The position numbers and the translations under genes are program-made. The notes below the pieces were generated by a model. That model was given only the letters and a program-made list of their open reading frames with translations. It ran no database searches and was not told the DNA's origin. Positions 10,056-21,708 of a stretch of DNA of 64,000 nucleotides are shown here, piece by piece (position 1 is the first letter of the stretch; every line of letters starts with the position of its first letter). Source of the stretch: Pictodentalium vernedei (taxonomy: Eukaryota; Mollusca; Scaphopoda; Dentaliida; Dentaliidae); assembly GCA_031216915.1 (NCBI GenBank), contig CM062289.1, positions 441,387,587 to 441,451,586 on the forward strand, in the 5' to 3' direction.

Positions 10056-11306
10056 GGATGGTGGAATGATGTCGAGCATCAACCAATCTACAGCTGCACA
10101 GGTGTTTGCATCTGTCCGAAGTGTGGCTGCTCTGTTGGCCAAATATTGGCCAACAGATCATCTATATTTCAGGCAGATGCGAGCAACTATCGTGATGATC
10201 AGCTGATGCTCAACAACATTTTAAACTGTTGAACATCTTAAATATAACACAGGTACAAAATCAGGAAATGGCAATAACTCGTGCCTCTGCCACAAATAGC
10301 GATTACAGTGCTCAAAATAACTTTCTTTCTTTGTGTAGCAAAATGCTACACATTTCCAAAAAATGAATAGCATTTTGTAAAAATTACGTAGCTATTTTTG
10401 TATATCAGAGTTATGTTATGCTGTTTTGTATTGAATTCTTCTAAGTAGATAGAATAGTTTCTATCCATTTCTGGGCATTTCCAAATGATCTGCAACACAT
10501 GAAACATTTACTATGTTTTTTTTAACTGAACTGCCTTTAAGGGTTGCATGGACTTGGATATTTTCAAATGACGTCTTGGTTGTTTAACAGAGTTCTCAAA
10601 ATGGAAGTTGGGATTTTTAATTTGATGGGCTTGAAGTTATTTTTAATGGACATTTTATGCAAAATGTTGTAAAAATAGGAAGAATTTAAACCAATAGAAT
10701 TCATCTTACATATGAAGTTGCTAATGATGCTTGATGAAGAGTTAATCTGAGTTATGCCTGGAATGTTCCACAATCAGAAGTAAAGCATCACTGAACTAGT
10801 TTTCAAATTTGTTTGCAAATTTTCATTTACATTTTGCGATGCAAGATAATCAACTGCAGCCCAATAGGCTGCAGTTGATTATCTTGTATCGTAAAATGCT
10901 ATACATAACTGAACATTGTGTAGCTTTTTGCAAAACAGCCTCATTATTGTTCCTAAAAATTCATCTCGATTCATTAGAATATTTCCCCACAAGTCGTGGA
11001 GAACTGATTAGATGCTTACAAAAATGGGTTAAGCATTCCATCGCATGTAGTTGTTCTAGCTTAATATTCCAACTACTAACAAAGTTAACACTTATTCCTA
11101 ATAAAGACCCTTCTATTTTTTGAAAAGTTGCTCAAAATGTATTTTTCGTTATAAACTCTTCTGGTGGGATGCATTTATCTGGTATCTGGACACTTCAGCG
11201 CAAAGGCATTTCGATCTGTGGTCCACCTACTTAATGTAGACAGTTGAGTTGGGGAAGCTATGTTACGTATGCACAGATTGGTTCCCAATATCGATTAGTA
11301 ACATCA
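10056..11306. other. Unassigned interval with one hairpin
   Basis: Non-coding sequence. The only clear structure is the hairpin at 10830-10898, listed separately, plus a short TGTTGGCCAAATATTGGCC palindrome near 10133. TGTGTAGCAAAATGCTACAC at about 10334 is a small inverted repeat echoed by GTGTAGCTTTTTGC near 10918, so an undefined element may span them. Confidence 0.5.
10830..10898. repeat. Hairpin, arms of about 32 bp
   Basis: Left arm CATTTTGCGATGCAAGATAA then TCAACTGCAGCC; the right arm is its complement with two or three mismatches; loop CAATA. It is probably the core of an otherwise eroded MITE. Confidence 0.75.
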
Positions 11307-11314
11307 AAGATAAC

Positions 11315-12157
11315 TAGGGCTGTCGCGATTATTTGATTAGTCGACTAACCGTCAACTATTGAAGTAGTCGACGTTTTTTATTTTTAGTCGATCGTCGTTC
11401 ATTTTCAAGGTGGTACACGTCTATTACACGTCGGGGCTAAATTGCATTGTTTTGTGAGGTGAATGATCAATGAAGGTGAATAACTTTAAATATCTAACCA
11501 TAGTTAACATTCGTATCCGGAAGACTGTACGACTGTCACTGACTGTGTAAGAAAGAACACTCACAGTTACTCGAGAAGAATAGATTCTTCTGAATTTCTC
11601 CAGTCTTGTACACACGAATGCACCCATTGGAAAACCCAAAGCGCGGAAGTGACAAAATTATGACGAAAGTCAGAACGTCAGATCACTTCTCAAAGTTCGG
11701 AACTTCAGACTAAGATCCAATTTTAACAACTGACGAGGGAATGCATAGATCTCAATGTTCAAAATTTCGAGAAACTTATTGCAGAAAGGAAACATATGCA
11801 GGAACGTTCTTTGGTAAATTCATTTTAATTCATCGGCTTCAATCTAGTTCAAACTTGGACCCGCAGTCAGTAATATTATTTTTGGGGTTGGTACGTCCTA
11901 CAGGACGTACCAACCCCAAAAATTATATTACGGACTGTGGGTCCAAGATTGGACTACATGTAGCTTCAGTCGGGACCGATTTGTTGTTCCCACAACCCCA
12001 CTTCGTCTGAACACACTGGTGCCATTGTCATTTTCAGAGTTTTACGAACAGAAGAATGATTTGCTAAAAAATCATGGGAAGCAACTATTAATCGACTAAC
12101 CATCGATTACTGGTCATGATTAGTCGATTACAAAAAATGATAGTCGCGACAGCCCTA
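11315..12157. mobile_element. hAT-superfamily MITE with hairpin core, 843 bp
   Basis: Ends TAGGGCTGTCGCGATTA and its inverse (TAGTCGCGACAGCCCTA) are flanked by a perfect 8-bp duplication AAGATAAC (11307-11314, 12158-12165). The core at about 11873-11932 is a hairpin (GGGGTTGGTACGTCCT mirrored). No transposase frame is present. Confidence 0.92.
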
Positions 12158-12195
12158 AAGATAACCCTTATTGATTAATGACATCATGTATACTA

Positions 12196-12601
12196 CAGTG
12201 GAGCCCACTTAATTGGATATCTCTTAACTGAATAACCCTGTTAATTGAATATAATTTCCCAACACAAAACCATTCATCACACCTCCAGTACAAATTTGAC
12301 CTGTTAACTGAATATAGGTTAAAGAGTAAACTCCTGTTAATTGAATAAAAAATTGTGTAATCTGCCGAGAAATTATCCGGACTCTCTCCAGTTTTCCTTT
12401 GTTTATAGACATATTTAGCCTCAGTACATCCATTACAGGCATTGGAGCTCATGGAGCTCTGTCAAACAAGATATAGTAGAATAAATGCTAAGTTTATCTC
12501 TAGAATACAGGAAAGTGACTCAATTCCTGTTAATTGAATACTCCTGTTAATTGAATAATTTTCATTGACAAAGTGGCTATTCAATTAACAGGATTCCACT
12601 G
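12196..12601. mobile_element. pogo/Tigger-like MITE (copy 1)
   Basis: TA duplications at 12194-12195 and 12602-12603; ends CAGTGGAGCCCACTTAATTG and CAGGATTCCACTG are inverted. TTAATTGAATA is repeated many times in the arms. CAGTGGA...AATTGAATA ends fit pogo/Tigger elements. In this copy only fragments of the central AGAGCTC-type palindrome are visible. Confidence 0.85.
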
Positions 12602-12603
12602 TA

Positions 12604-13077
12604 CTAGGTAAAATGAATCATTTGTTACACCTTTCGTACAAACATATTATTCATTTATTTATAAATTATATAATACTATGATTAGCAGTGTGTATTATAC
12701 TTATGTATACAAATAATTAATAACGGTATTATAATTAATAACAACATTAATCAATAGTGTCATCCTCTGACATGACACTGCCCTCAAGAGATAATTCAAA
12801 AACCAATTACCGAGCCTTCAATATCTATATTTTATCGACTGCTCAATATGTAAACTATGCGGGCGGATGTGGCCTATTCATTAGATAAAGGATTAACAGG
12901 TCAATTATATGTTTAGCAACATTTTTTGCAAATATTATATACTCTACACATTCTAATGCGCTCAAGAGTCACAAGATTCTATACTGCATTTAACCATATT
13001 ATCCAATATATTCAGCAGCCTACACAATACGTAGTCCAGCTCCAAATCGTAAATGATAGTAGTTTTCTTGCTCACCT
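12604..13077. other. Unassigned interval with a MITE fragment
   Basis: AT-rich sequence. About 12838-12897 (CTGCTCAATATGTAAAC..., GGGCGGATG, ending TAAAGGATTAA) is the right end of a decayed subfamily I piggyBac-type MITE. Nothing else was recognised. Confidence 0.6.
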
Positions 13078-13330
13078 TTAACCCTTTACCTTACATGAAA
13101 AGCAGACGACACTTACAAAAAAAATTCTTAAATAACTAATTTTTTTCATGTTTTGTCCCAAAAACATAGGTTATGACCCCACATTGGAACGAGCTCGACG
13201 AGCTCTTTCCAATGAGGGGTCATAACCTATGTTTTTGAAACGAAAAAATTTTAAAAATAATGAAAATTAATTGACGATTTTTGAGAATGGCGCTGGCCGG
13301 TTTTGGTTGTTACACTGGGTAAAGGGTTAA
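13078..13330. mobile_element. piggyBac-type MITE, subfamily II (copy D)
   Basis: TTAA at 13078-13081 and 13327-13330; left end CCCTTTACCTTACATG, right end CTGGGTAAAGGG; palindromic core. Its sequence AATGAAAATTAATTGACG is the best local model for the uninterrupted form of copy K at 46037. Confidence 0.88.
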
Positions 13331-13737
13331 AAGATTTCTTCTTCATTGAAACGGTGAGAAAGATTCATTTTCCAAACATTCAATCAAATGATGCCTTAAC
13401 TTTGTTTGGTGGAGAGTTTAAATGGTTAACCGATTGATCGATTAACCAATGATCAACGGATTGATCAAACGAAAAAAGTGATTGATCAATTAACTGCTAT
13501 TTTGAACTAAGGGCTAACAAAGGAAATAAACAGCTGCGCCATGAGCGCATGATACGCCCATTATTAATTACAAGAGGAAGCACACAAGATGAGTATACAT
13601 GTGTACTGGACAGGTTTTTTTTATATTCTTGTACAATAATCATAACCAACAACATACTGTGTTCAATAATTTGGAAATAAAATTATTTGAATTTCATGTA
13701 TATATCTTATGTCTATAGGAATCATAACTTCAAGAAA
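13331..13737. other. Unassigned interval with a hAT-like end fragment
   Basis: Around 13419-13500, AAATGGTTAACCGATTGATC followed by GATTAACCAATGATC resembles the terminal region of the TAGAGCTGAAATGGTTAA element at 45898. No partner end was found. The rest is AT-rich and unrecognised. Confidence 0.4.
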
Positions 13738-14283
13738 AAATCAACGATTTTCTGAGTAATAAAGTTCTATAACTCTGGAATGACTAATCAAATGGCGTCA
13801 CCAACCGAAAGGGAGCTTCCTTCCATCAACATAAACCACCTACCAAAAAATCGTGAAAATCTCTCGAAGCGTTCTTGAGTTATCGTACGACGTGTAAAAA
13901 ATCAACAATTTTCTAAGTAATGAAGTCCCATAACTCTGTAATGACTAATCGAACGGCGACACTAAACGAAAGGGAGCTTCCCTCCATCGATATACACCAC
14001 CTACCCAAAAATCACGAAAATCTCTCACAGCGTTCTCGAGTTATCGTACAACGTGTAAAAAATCAACAATTTTGTAAGTAATGAAGTCCCATAACTCTGG
14101 AATGACTAATCGAATGGCGACACTAAACGAAAGGGAGCTTCCCTCCATCGATATACACCACCTACCCAAAAAATCATGAAAATCTCTCAAAGCGTTCTTG
14201 AGTTATCATACGACGTGTGACCGGACGGACAGACGGTATACCATAATACGACCCGTTTTTTTCAAAACGGGCGTATAAAAACT
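13738..14283 (+). mobile_element. Helentron-associated/pearl-like element: three ~158-bp units, microsatellite, 3' stem-loop
   Basis: Three tandem units, each with AATGACTAATC, AAAGGGAGCTTCC and TGAGTTATCGTACGACGTG-like landmarks (starts near 13738, 13896, 14054). They are followed by GACCGGACGGACAGACGG and a stem-loop, GACCCGTTTT pairing with AAAACGGGC, then TATAAAAA. This order is characteristic of the non-autonomous Helitron-type elements described from bivalves. No Rep/helicase is encoded. Confidence 0.7.
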
Positions 14284-14421
14284 TGTTCCAAATCAGGCAA
14301 ACATTGTCACACTGACTCGCATCAATTATATGAGACAGAGTAAATCATGCAAGTTACATGTGGACATACTTATTCACTTGCATGGTCATTATGCTGCATC
14401 AGTAATTGGAAATGGTCATTC

Positions 14422-14670
14422 TTAACCCTTATGCTAATTCGTGTAGCAAACGATACATGCAAAATAAATTGTTCAGTTACTAAAAATTTCAAATTTTTGT
14501 CTTTAAAGCATAGCTTACGACCCCTCATTAGAACGAGCTCAGCACACTCGTTCCAATGAGGTGTAATACGCTGTTTTTGAGACAAATATTGAAAACATAA
14601 TTAAATTTGAATGGAGATTTTTGTATACAGCACTGAAAGGTTTTGTCAGTTATGTTGGGTAATGCGTTAA
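14422..14670. mobile_element. piggyBac-type MITE, diverged (copy E)
   Basis: TTAA at 14422-14425 and 14667-14670; ends CCCTTATGCTAAT and GTTGGGTAATGCG are more diverged than in other copies. The core palindrome is imperfect (GAACGAGCTC against ACACTCGTTC), so this is probably an older insertion. Confidence 0.75.
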
Positions 14671-14783
14671 TGTTGTAAATCATCAACGGCACTGCAATAA
14701 TTTAGCTATCTATTATGGCACAGATTAAGTAAGTGTTAACCAAGGTTAATCCATGTGATTTAATCAATCAAGAAAGCCCTTTA

Positions 14784-15519
14784 CAGTAAAACCTGTCTTG
14801 AGAGACCACTGTGGCAAAGTACCGATTGGTTTCACTCTATTATGGACCTGTCATGAGAGACCACCTGTCTTGAGAGACCACCTGTCTTGAGAGACCACAA
14901 AACTGTGGCAAAAACTCAGTTTTTCACCTGTTTTGAGAGACCGGAAAATCAATTTTTGGCAATTTCAGAGTATTAAAATCAATAAACAGGTTGAGGATTA
15001 GATTTTTTTTGGTGGTCTGAATTTGTTATTCAAAATTTGTTTTATTAAAAATTATTGGAGAGTGCCTGTTGGCACTCTCCAATAATTTGTAATAAAACAA
15101 ATTTATACAAAAACTATTTGTGTTTGACTGAAGAGGAAACATGAGCAAGGAAAAGGATGGCTTTTGTTCTGGTACCCTCATTGTTGTAACTCAGCCAGTC
15201 AAGATCAATGCAGTGTGCACAGAAATCAATAGTTCAAAAATGTAACCAGGACATCGGCCTAACAGTGAAGTTTTTCAGTTTATGTACTTTTATCTATAAC
15301 TTATTAAACAATGCCTTTGTACTTGTATTAAAACTGAATTAAAATGAAATAATAAAAAAAAAGTTGAAAAATCAGTTCTTCTCCATTTCTGGAACAAATA
15401 TTCTTTGCTTGGTCATTCACTGACTAGCAAAAACATCAAACCTGTAATGAGAAACCACCTGTCTTGAGAGACCACTTTTGCTTGGCAAAAGGGGTGGTCT
15501 CTCAAGACAGGTTCAACTG
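14784..15519. mobile_element. TA-target MITE with CTTGAGAGACCAC ends, 736 bp
   Basis: TA duplications at 14782-14783 and 15520-15521. Ends CAGTAAAACCTGTCTTGAG and CTCAAGACAGGTTCAACTG are inverted, and CTTGAGAGACCAC is repeated several times in the left arm. The middle (about 14970-15190) matches the middle of the TTAA element at 26620, including the GGAGAGTGCC hairpin. It is either a nested insertion or a shared core module. Confidence 0.85.
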
Positions 15520-15521
15520 TA

Positions 15522-16304
15522 ACCACTTTAGCTCTAAAATGAGGGTCGTTTTCTTGCTCAACTTCAAAGATTTCTTCTTCAGCGGAAACAGTGAGAAAAA
15601 CTTCTTTTCCAAACTTTATTTGTGCATACCCCGGTAACTTCCTGTCTGCAGTAAGTACAAAATTTGATTAAATATTCAAAGGCATTTAATTTCTTCTTTG
15701 GTTAAATTCTGAACCATGATGTATTCAGACAGCAAGTTAAGAGCAGGTTAAGTAACCTAATGCACGGAACACGAGACCCCATTTAAAGGAGATCTCGGGT
15801 GCCGGCACTGGGTACATTATTATTATAAGATGAAGACATCATTTTATTTTTCTTTGTCACTTTACGACTCAATACATCATAGAACTTTGTACTGCCTAAT
15901 AATTATCAAGTCATTTTTGTCTTGTATCCTCGTCAATACAACTATTAATCCCTCAACAGCTGTGATCCTTATTTGCTCGTCCATGTCATCAATGTGACAC
16001 CATCATACACCTTAAAAATCGTTTTAAATACACGGTCTGCTGTCGAGAAATTTTTTTTTTTTTTTTTTGCTTCGTCTGAGGAGCGACAGGAAGACAGCAT
16101 TATCTGCTATGTCGCATCCTTGCAGTGTATCAAAATTGCGTTTGATTGAATTAACATTTGTACTTTTTATGTAATTAATATACTGTGAATAAAAGTTTAA
16201 TTTCATTTCATTTAATTGTCCTGTTGCTGTTAGTCGTTGATGTTGTATTGCTGCTTTATGATCTACATGGTTGTGTTGATGAAAAATGTCTATATTTTCA
16301 GTAA
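15522..16304. other. Unassigned interval
   Basis: No reading frame or repeat recognised apart from a T-run at about 16050-16068. Confidence 0.5.
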
Positions 16305-16577
16305 ACAGCAAGACACTTCACCCCGATTGCCTACATGGGGGCACGATGACGCTGTGTACTGAGGCGTACTGCACGTCGATGGTGCGCATGTCTTCAACCA
16401 ATCTAACCCTGCCTGTGCTGCGGTGCGGAGTTCAGAGTTACGATGTTGGAGAGCTGACAGCTGCTTGTCGTTGCTTGGTGGTTCTCTCCGGGTACTCCGG
16501 CTTCCTCCACCCGTAAAACTGTCACGGTCACAATTAGCCATTGTGCATAAGTATGTGACCTTAAACACCAATACATA
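16305..16577 (+). mobile_element. SINE, 5'-truncated
   Basis: Matches the SINE at 54256 from the GCAAGACACTTCACCCC block to the tail TGTGACCTTAAACACCAAT. The tRNA-like head is missing, as expected for incomplete reverse transcription. Confidence 0.85.
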
Positions 16578-17180
16578 ATATAATAATTCAGTAAACAAGT
16601 TGCACTGAGATTGCTTCAATTGGTAATTCACACCCGATGTGTCAAATGAAATAAAAAGACAATTACCACGGAGATCATGTTTGTTAAAACTAATTTATAC
16701 CAAGCTCGCCTATGTTACTACCTGTGAGAAGCCTTATATTAAATTTTAGCTTTTAACCCTACTACAGATGTAAAGCTTCTCTGTGGTTAAAAAAATTTAC
16801 ACCAAAAATCGGAAGTTCATCCAACCTGACCTTCGGCATGACGCAATTTGCCAACATCGATACATTCACATTTCGCAAGGTGTCATTCAAACATACAACA
16901 TTTGGCGGTACTATCTACTACGTGAAATGACTTATTAACATTAAAATACTTACAATTAAATATTTAAAACAAAATTTAAGAATTGTTAATAATAATTTGA
17001 CTGAAAAAGCAAGGTAAATTCAACCAACTTTGACGATGTGTCTAGTTGTCAATCAAGCACTCATGTGCAGCCGGTAGTACTGCCCACCGGCGCAGATGAA
17101 AACAAATCCATGTGCTTGCGATAGAAAGTATAGTTTTTTCTTCATTTTAAGTGACAAGGTCGATTATTTATTAAGAGCAT
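16578..17180. other. Unassigned interval with one direct repeat
   Basis: Positions 16979-17055 (AGAATTGTTAATAATAATTT, then GACTGAAAAAGCAAGG) recur nearly unchanged at 18039-18123, about 1.06 kb downstream. The rest is unrecognised. Confidence 0.6.
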
Positions 17181-17182
17181 GG

Positions 17183-17340
17183 TATAAATAAAACAAATAG
17201 ATACTAGGGCCGGTAATCGGATTTAAACCACTCGTAAAATAAGGGTTTTAACCACTCGGCAAGCCGAGTGGTTAAAACCCTTATCCTACTCATGGTTTAA
17301 AACTGATTACCGGCCCTTGTACCTATTTATTCTATATATA
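17183..17340. repeat. Foldback element / large hairpin
   Basis: Near-palindrome with GGGCCGGTAATC on the left and GATTACCGGCCC on the right and an inner perfect core (TTTTAACCACTCGGC mirrored). Pairing extends outward into TATAAATA/TCTATATATA with mismatches. It could be a very short hAT-like MITE (TAGGGCC ends), but no target duplication is visible. Confidence 0.65.
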
Positions 17341-17579
17341 CCACAGTTTTTGAGTCTAGTTATATGACAGTGATTCGTAATCAGATCTTGGTTCATTGGT
17401 TCAACAACACTTGACAACAATACAAATGTCAGGCTAATTAATCATTTGTCTTGATGACATTGCCATAGCTGCACAGCACAACTACCTGTTCTGATGCTAT
17501 TGAGTTTGTCCGTTAGACTTGGGACTTTGACGGCCAGGCTCAGCTCATAACTGACCGCTAAATGTTTGTCTAACTGGTA

Positions 17580-18009
17580 CAGTGGAGCCCACTTAATTGA
17601 ATATCTCTTAATTGTATATCCCTGTTAATTGAATATAATGCTCAAACACAAAACCATTTACCATGCCTTCAGTACAAATTTGATCTGTTAATTGCATATG
17701 GGTTGTAGAGAAAACTCCTGTTAATTGTATATAAATTTTTGTAATATGTCGAAAAAATTACTGTGACACGCACCAAATTCCCCTTATTTATCAACCTTTT
17801 TGGCCTCACTACATCCAATAAAGACATTTATTCTATTATATCTTGTTTGACAGAGCTCTATGAGCTCTGTCAAACAAGATATAATAGGATAAATGCTCAG
17901 TTTACCTCCAGAACACAGGAAACTGGCAAAATCCCTGTTAATTGCATACTCCTGTTAACTGAATAATTTTTACTGGCAAAATGGATATTCAATTAAGAGG
18001 ATTCTGCTG
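17580..18009. mobile_element. pogo/Tigger-like MITE (copy 2) with hairpin core
   Basis: TA at 17578-17579 and 18010-18011; ends CAGTGGAGCCCACTTAATTG and GAGGATTCTGCTG. The central palindrome at about 17826-17894 (ATATCTTGTTTGACAGAGCTC mirrored) is near perfect. Confidence 0.88.
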
Positions 18010-18038
18010 TATTTACAAACTTGTATATTGATGACTAA

Positions 18039-18123
18039 GAATTGTTAATAATAATTTGACTGAAAAAGCAAGGTAAATTCATAAATTCAATCAACTTTGA
18101 CAATGTGTCTAGCTGTCAAACAA
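18039..18123. repeat. Direct repeat of 16979-17055
   Basis: Same sequence and orientation as the upstream copy, with a 10-bp difference in the middle. The pair brackets the foldback at 17183 and the Tigger-like MITE at 17580. Confidence 0.75.
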
Positions 18124-18170
18124 GTTTTCACAGTGTATGCATGATCTAATGAAAATTAAGAACTGCAGCA

Positions 18171-19107
18171 TAACTAAAGAATTATAAACAACCTTCATTC
18201 CAAGTTTTCGTGAGAGCCACGAACCCCCAAACCAGAGATATGAGGCGTAAAGACAAAAAATTGGCTATTTTACGAGGCGAACAACAAAATTATTGTCTTT
18301 GCTTTACTGCAAGGTACTTATGAAGGCCAGAAACCTGTTACTGAAGTCTAGTGATCATCGGACCATTCACATAAGAGATGTAGAACAAAGACCTAATGCC
18401 ACATGTGGGGAGGTGATTTGCATGCATTTTCTTTGTTTTACTGCAGGGACCTGAGTCACTTAAAAGCCTTTCATATAAACAATCTTCATTCCAAATTTCA
18501 TTAAAATCTGATAACACCAACCTTATAAAACAAAGGCATAATGCTACATTTGGGGAGGTGATTTGCATGTATTTTCTTTGTTTTACTGCAGGGGCATGAC
18601 TCATTTGAAAGACATTCCCATAAACAATATTCATTCCAAATTTCAGTGAAATCTGATAACCCAAACCTGAAATATGAGGCGAACAGACAAAAGATCGGCT
18701 ATTTTACGAGACAGTGATTTTTCAAAGTTTTAAGGGGGGATAAGTCTAAAAAGTAAAAAATATTATTAGAGACTTATTTGAAAGCCTTTCCCATAAACAA
18801 TTTTCAATCCAGATTTCATTGAGATCCAAAGATCCAAACCTGAGATATGATGCGAACAGACGAAAAATTTTTGTATATTCAAAGGGCCATAACTCACAGA
18901 AAAAATATTTCAACAACAAAACGGCTAATGCTGCTTCAAGGTCTCATGATAGTGAACATCGCTTTGAAATTTCATCGAAATCTGAGCAGTAATGTTGAAG
19001 TTATAATGCGAACAGACAACTGAGTTCTGATGGACAGACGTACAGACGGACGCACGGACAGGCGCTATCCAGTACACCCCCACTTTTTAAAAAAAAATGG
19101 GGGTATA
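18171..19107 (+). mobile_element. Helentron-associated/pearl-like modular element with 3' stem-loop
   Basis: Imperfect modules share CATTCCAA-TTTC, AAACCTGAGATATGA-GCG and GACAAAA-ATTGGCTATTTTACGA. The tail is GGACAGACGTACAGACGGAC, then a stem of ACCCCCA pairing with TGGGGGT around an A/T-rich loop, then ATAATAAG. Same architecture as 13738-14283 but a different module sequence. Confidence 0.65.
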
Positions 19108-19201
19108 ATAAGAACTTTTATGATAATCATGGGAACAGAGATTGGCAATGTACCGAAAAAAGTGAACTGAGACCGATATTGATATGAGGGGGATAAGTAA
19201 T

Positions 19202-20836
19202 GAAAGTGTCCATGACACTGTAGCTAAACTTGACTGTGTTTCGTGTTGGATGAAAAGGATAATGCTCAATGTTTAGGAAAGGATTATGAAATAAGACAAG
19301 AATTGTGATAATTGAGATTATGTTAATTTCTGTTCCCTACATGCTCTGTTTTCAATAAGAATAATTAGAGGTGAAGACTGTACAAAAGAATTCAGGTCTG
19401 GGTTGATGTGGCCTCACAGTTAATGCATGTCAACTCAAGTTACCAAGTTACAGTAAAATCATTCCAAAACGAGACATTCTTCCAAGTGACAATGAAATCT
19501 CTTCATAAATATTATTCAAAGACTTTGCTAAATGAATCTAGGTCATGTGCCAGTCCTTGGGCTGTCACGATTTTTTAATTTAGGAATCGATTAATCGTAC
19601 CTAGATTACCCCCCGCTCCCTCTCTCTGAAGTCGATAAAAAATAAAGTTCAAGTCAGTTGACCTACCTCCGGTAAACAACGAAGACGATCCTCTTTTAGG
19701 TACATTCAAAGCTTTGATGTTCTGAACTTTTGAACCGTCAGTGTAATAATCAAGACCGGTCGGCAGTTGCAAACTTCGCAAATGCCGACGGTCTTGATTA
19801 TTACACTGACGGTTCAAAAGTTCAAAACATCAAAGATTTAATGAATGTACCTGAAAGACAAATGCTTCCAACGGTTTCTTGGGGTTTAACATCGATGTTC
19901 TTAACTCTTTACCTTTAGAAACAATAGTTTTTTTCATCATATTTTCTTTTAATTATGAAACGTCTAAAGCGGGATACAATTTACCGATTATTCAACAACG
20001 AAAAATACTAATCGATTTCGCCGTGATGGTCAACAATCGATTAATCATGACAGTCCTAGCCAGTCCTGCGATCACGGTTGACCGATGGTGACCAAAATAG
20101 GGCTGTCTTATCAAGATATCATACTGAGTTATCCTACCAAGCTGCAATGAAATCCCTTCATAAAAAACAAGCTGAAAACAATGCTAATGGAATCTAGGTC
20201 ATGTGACCAGACAGCAGTAACGGCTGACTGATCATGACCAAAATATGACAGGCTCATCTAGACATCATACAGATTTATCCTTCCAAGTGACAAAGAAATC
20301 GCTTCATAAATATGAACTGTTGACTGTGCTAAACAAATCTAGATCATGCAATTGTGTGATCATCACCGACAAAATAGGATGTTCTCATCTAGACATAAAA
20401 CAGAGTCATCCTGCCAATTTACAATGAAATCCCTTCATAAACCTGTAGACTGTGCTAAATGAATCTAGGTAACGTGCCCCTGTGGTCATCAGGATTGACT
20501 GAACCCGACTAAAATAGGACATTGTCATCTAGGCTTTATACGGTCATCCTAACAAGTTACAATGAAATTCCTTCATAAATACGACATGTAGACTGAGCTA
20601 AAGGTTTTCGGGTTTCGGGCCAGTGCAGCCATCATGGTTGCCCGATCACGTCCAAAATGGGACGTTCTCATCTAGACATGACCTCAAACCTGCACATGGA
20701 AATTTGTGATGATCGGACAAGAATTACGGTGTGTACCCTGTGCTAAAGAAAATGTGAACAGATTCACAGACATCACAGACTTCAACAGGCGTGATGGCAA
20801 TAGTTTATCTTGACTTTGTCAAGCTAAAAACCAAAC
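19202..20836. repeat. Modular repeat family M1, copy 1
   Basis: Begins GAAAGTGTCCATGACACTGT, then AGCTAAACTTGACTGTG; ends GGCAATAGTTTATCTTGACT, then TTGTCAAGCTAA. AGCTTAACTTGAC-type sequence is therefore inverted at the two ends. The interior consists of diverged modules of about 110-130 bp with CAAGTTACAATGAAATCCC, TTCATAAATA-GAC and CTAAA-GAATCTAGGTCATGTG. A second copy is at 43676-45244. A hAT MITE (19558-20059) interrupts this copy. No coding sequence. Confidence 0.7.
19558..20059. mobile_element. hAT-superfamily MITE with hairpin core (copy 1 of family GGGCTGTCACGAT)
   Basis: Ends (T)GGGCTGTCACGATTT and ATCATGACAGTCCTA(G), flanked by an 8-bp duplication CCAGTCCT (19550-19557, 20060-20067). 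Subterminal AATCGATTAATCG at both ends. The core hairpin at about 19737-19807 is TAATAATCAAGACCGGTCGG mirrored. Paralogues at 37070 and 57863. Confidence 0.85.
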
Positions 20837-20854
20837 GGAACCAATCACTGAATA

Positions 20855-20921
20855 CTTATTTATTGGTGTTAAAGGACACATACTTATGCACAATGGCCAA
20901 TCATGACCGTGACAGTTTTAC
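20855..20921 (-). mobile_element. SINE 3' fragment
   Basis: TTATTTATTGGTGTTAAAGG then ACACATACTTATGCACAATGG: only the 3' tail portion of the SINE is present. Confidence 0.8.
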
Positions 20922-21300
20922 AGTTTTGTTCAGTCAAACTAAAGCTATCATCTAGAAACCATTTGTTTCAGGCAGACAGATGGACAGGGTGGTGACGATA
21001 TGCTCTCCAAAACTTTGGGGGAGGGGTGCATAAAAATCTGGCTCGTGTTTTGGGTGCCCATACTTTTAACAGATATCAAATCAGCTCTGGATCCATCCTT
21101 GCTCCTGAGGTTGCTGCTCAATAAATATCAAAAGATTCTGACTGGTGGATCTGAAGAAGATTTTCAAAGGAATTTTCCTGTATTGCACTCGGGTAAAATT
21201 TAGGATACCATAAGAAGCCCAACTATAAACTCAGAGACTTCATTTGAACAAACTGGAATTTGACACCACCAAGGATACTGCAAACCAAATATCAAAAACT

Positions 21301-21708
21301 TAGGCCTAAAAAAATAATAAATCCGTTTCTCAGGCCCTCCCGCATGGTCCTTTTGGTTGCCACATGCTCTCTTTTTATAACCAATTTAAACTTTAAAAAA
21401 ATAAAAATTCAATGGTTTATGTCTGATATTTTACCCAAGTTAAAAAAACTGATGAATTTGTCCCTTGAGTGCAAGAAGGCTTTGCAATGCTTTAGCATTG
21501 CAAAGCCTTCTTGCACTCAAGGGATGAAATACACCACCACCCATGCTATTCTGTAGATTATGAGGCCTAAAACTTGAACCAAGAACATGAACTTTCGATT
21601 GCAAAGAAGTAATTACTGAAATAATAAATAAAATAAAAAAACGCTCGCCCGCATGCAATTTCACAAATAATGGCCTGAGAAACAGAAGATCTACTTTGTG
21701 TGGCCTTA
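21301..21708. mobile_element. TAGGCC-family MITE with hairpin core (copy 2)
   Basis: TAGGCCTAAAAAAATAAT at the left and CTACTTTGTGTGGCCTTA at the right, with CTCAGGCC inverted inside both ends. The core at about 21453-21527 is a 33-bp-arm hairpin, TGAGTGCAAGAAGGCTTTGC mirrored. It is inserted in array M2. Confidence 0.75.

Noticed and set aside
13738..14215. CRISPR-like direct repeats
   Set aside because: Units are ~158 bp, contiguous and diverged, without spacers, in a clearly eukaryotic context.
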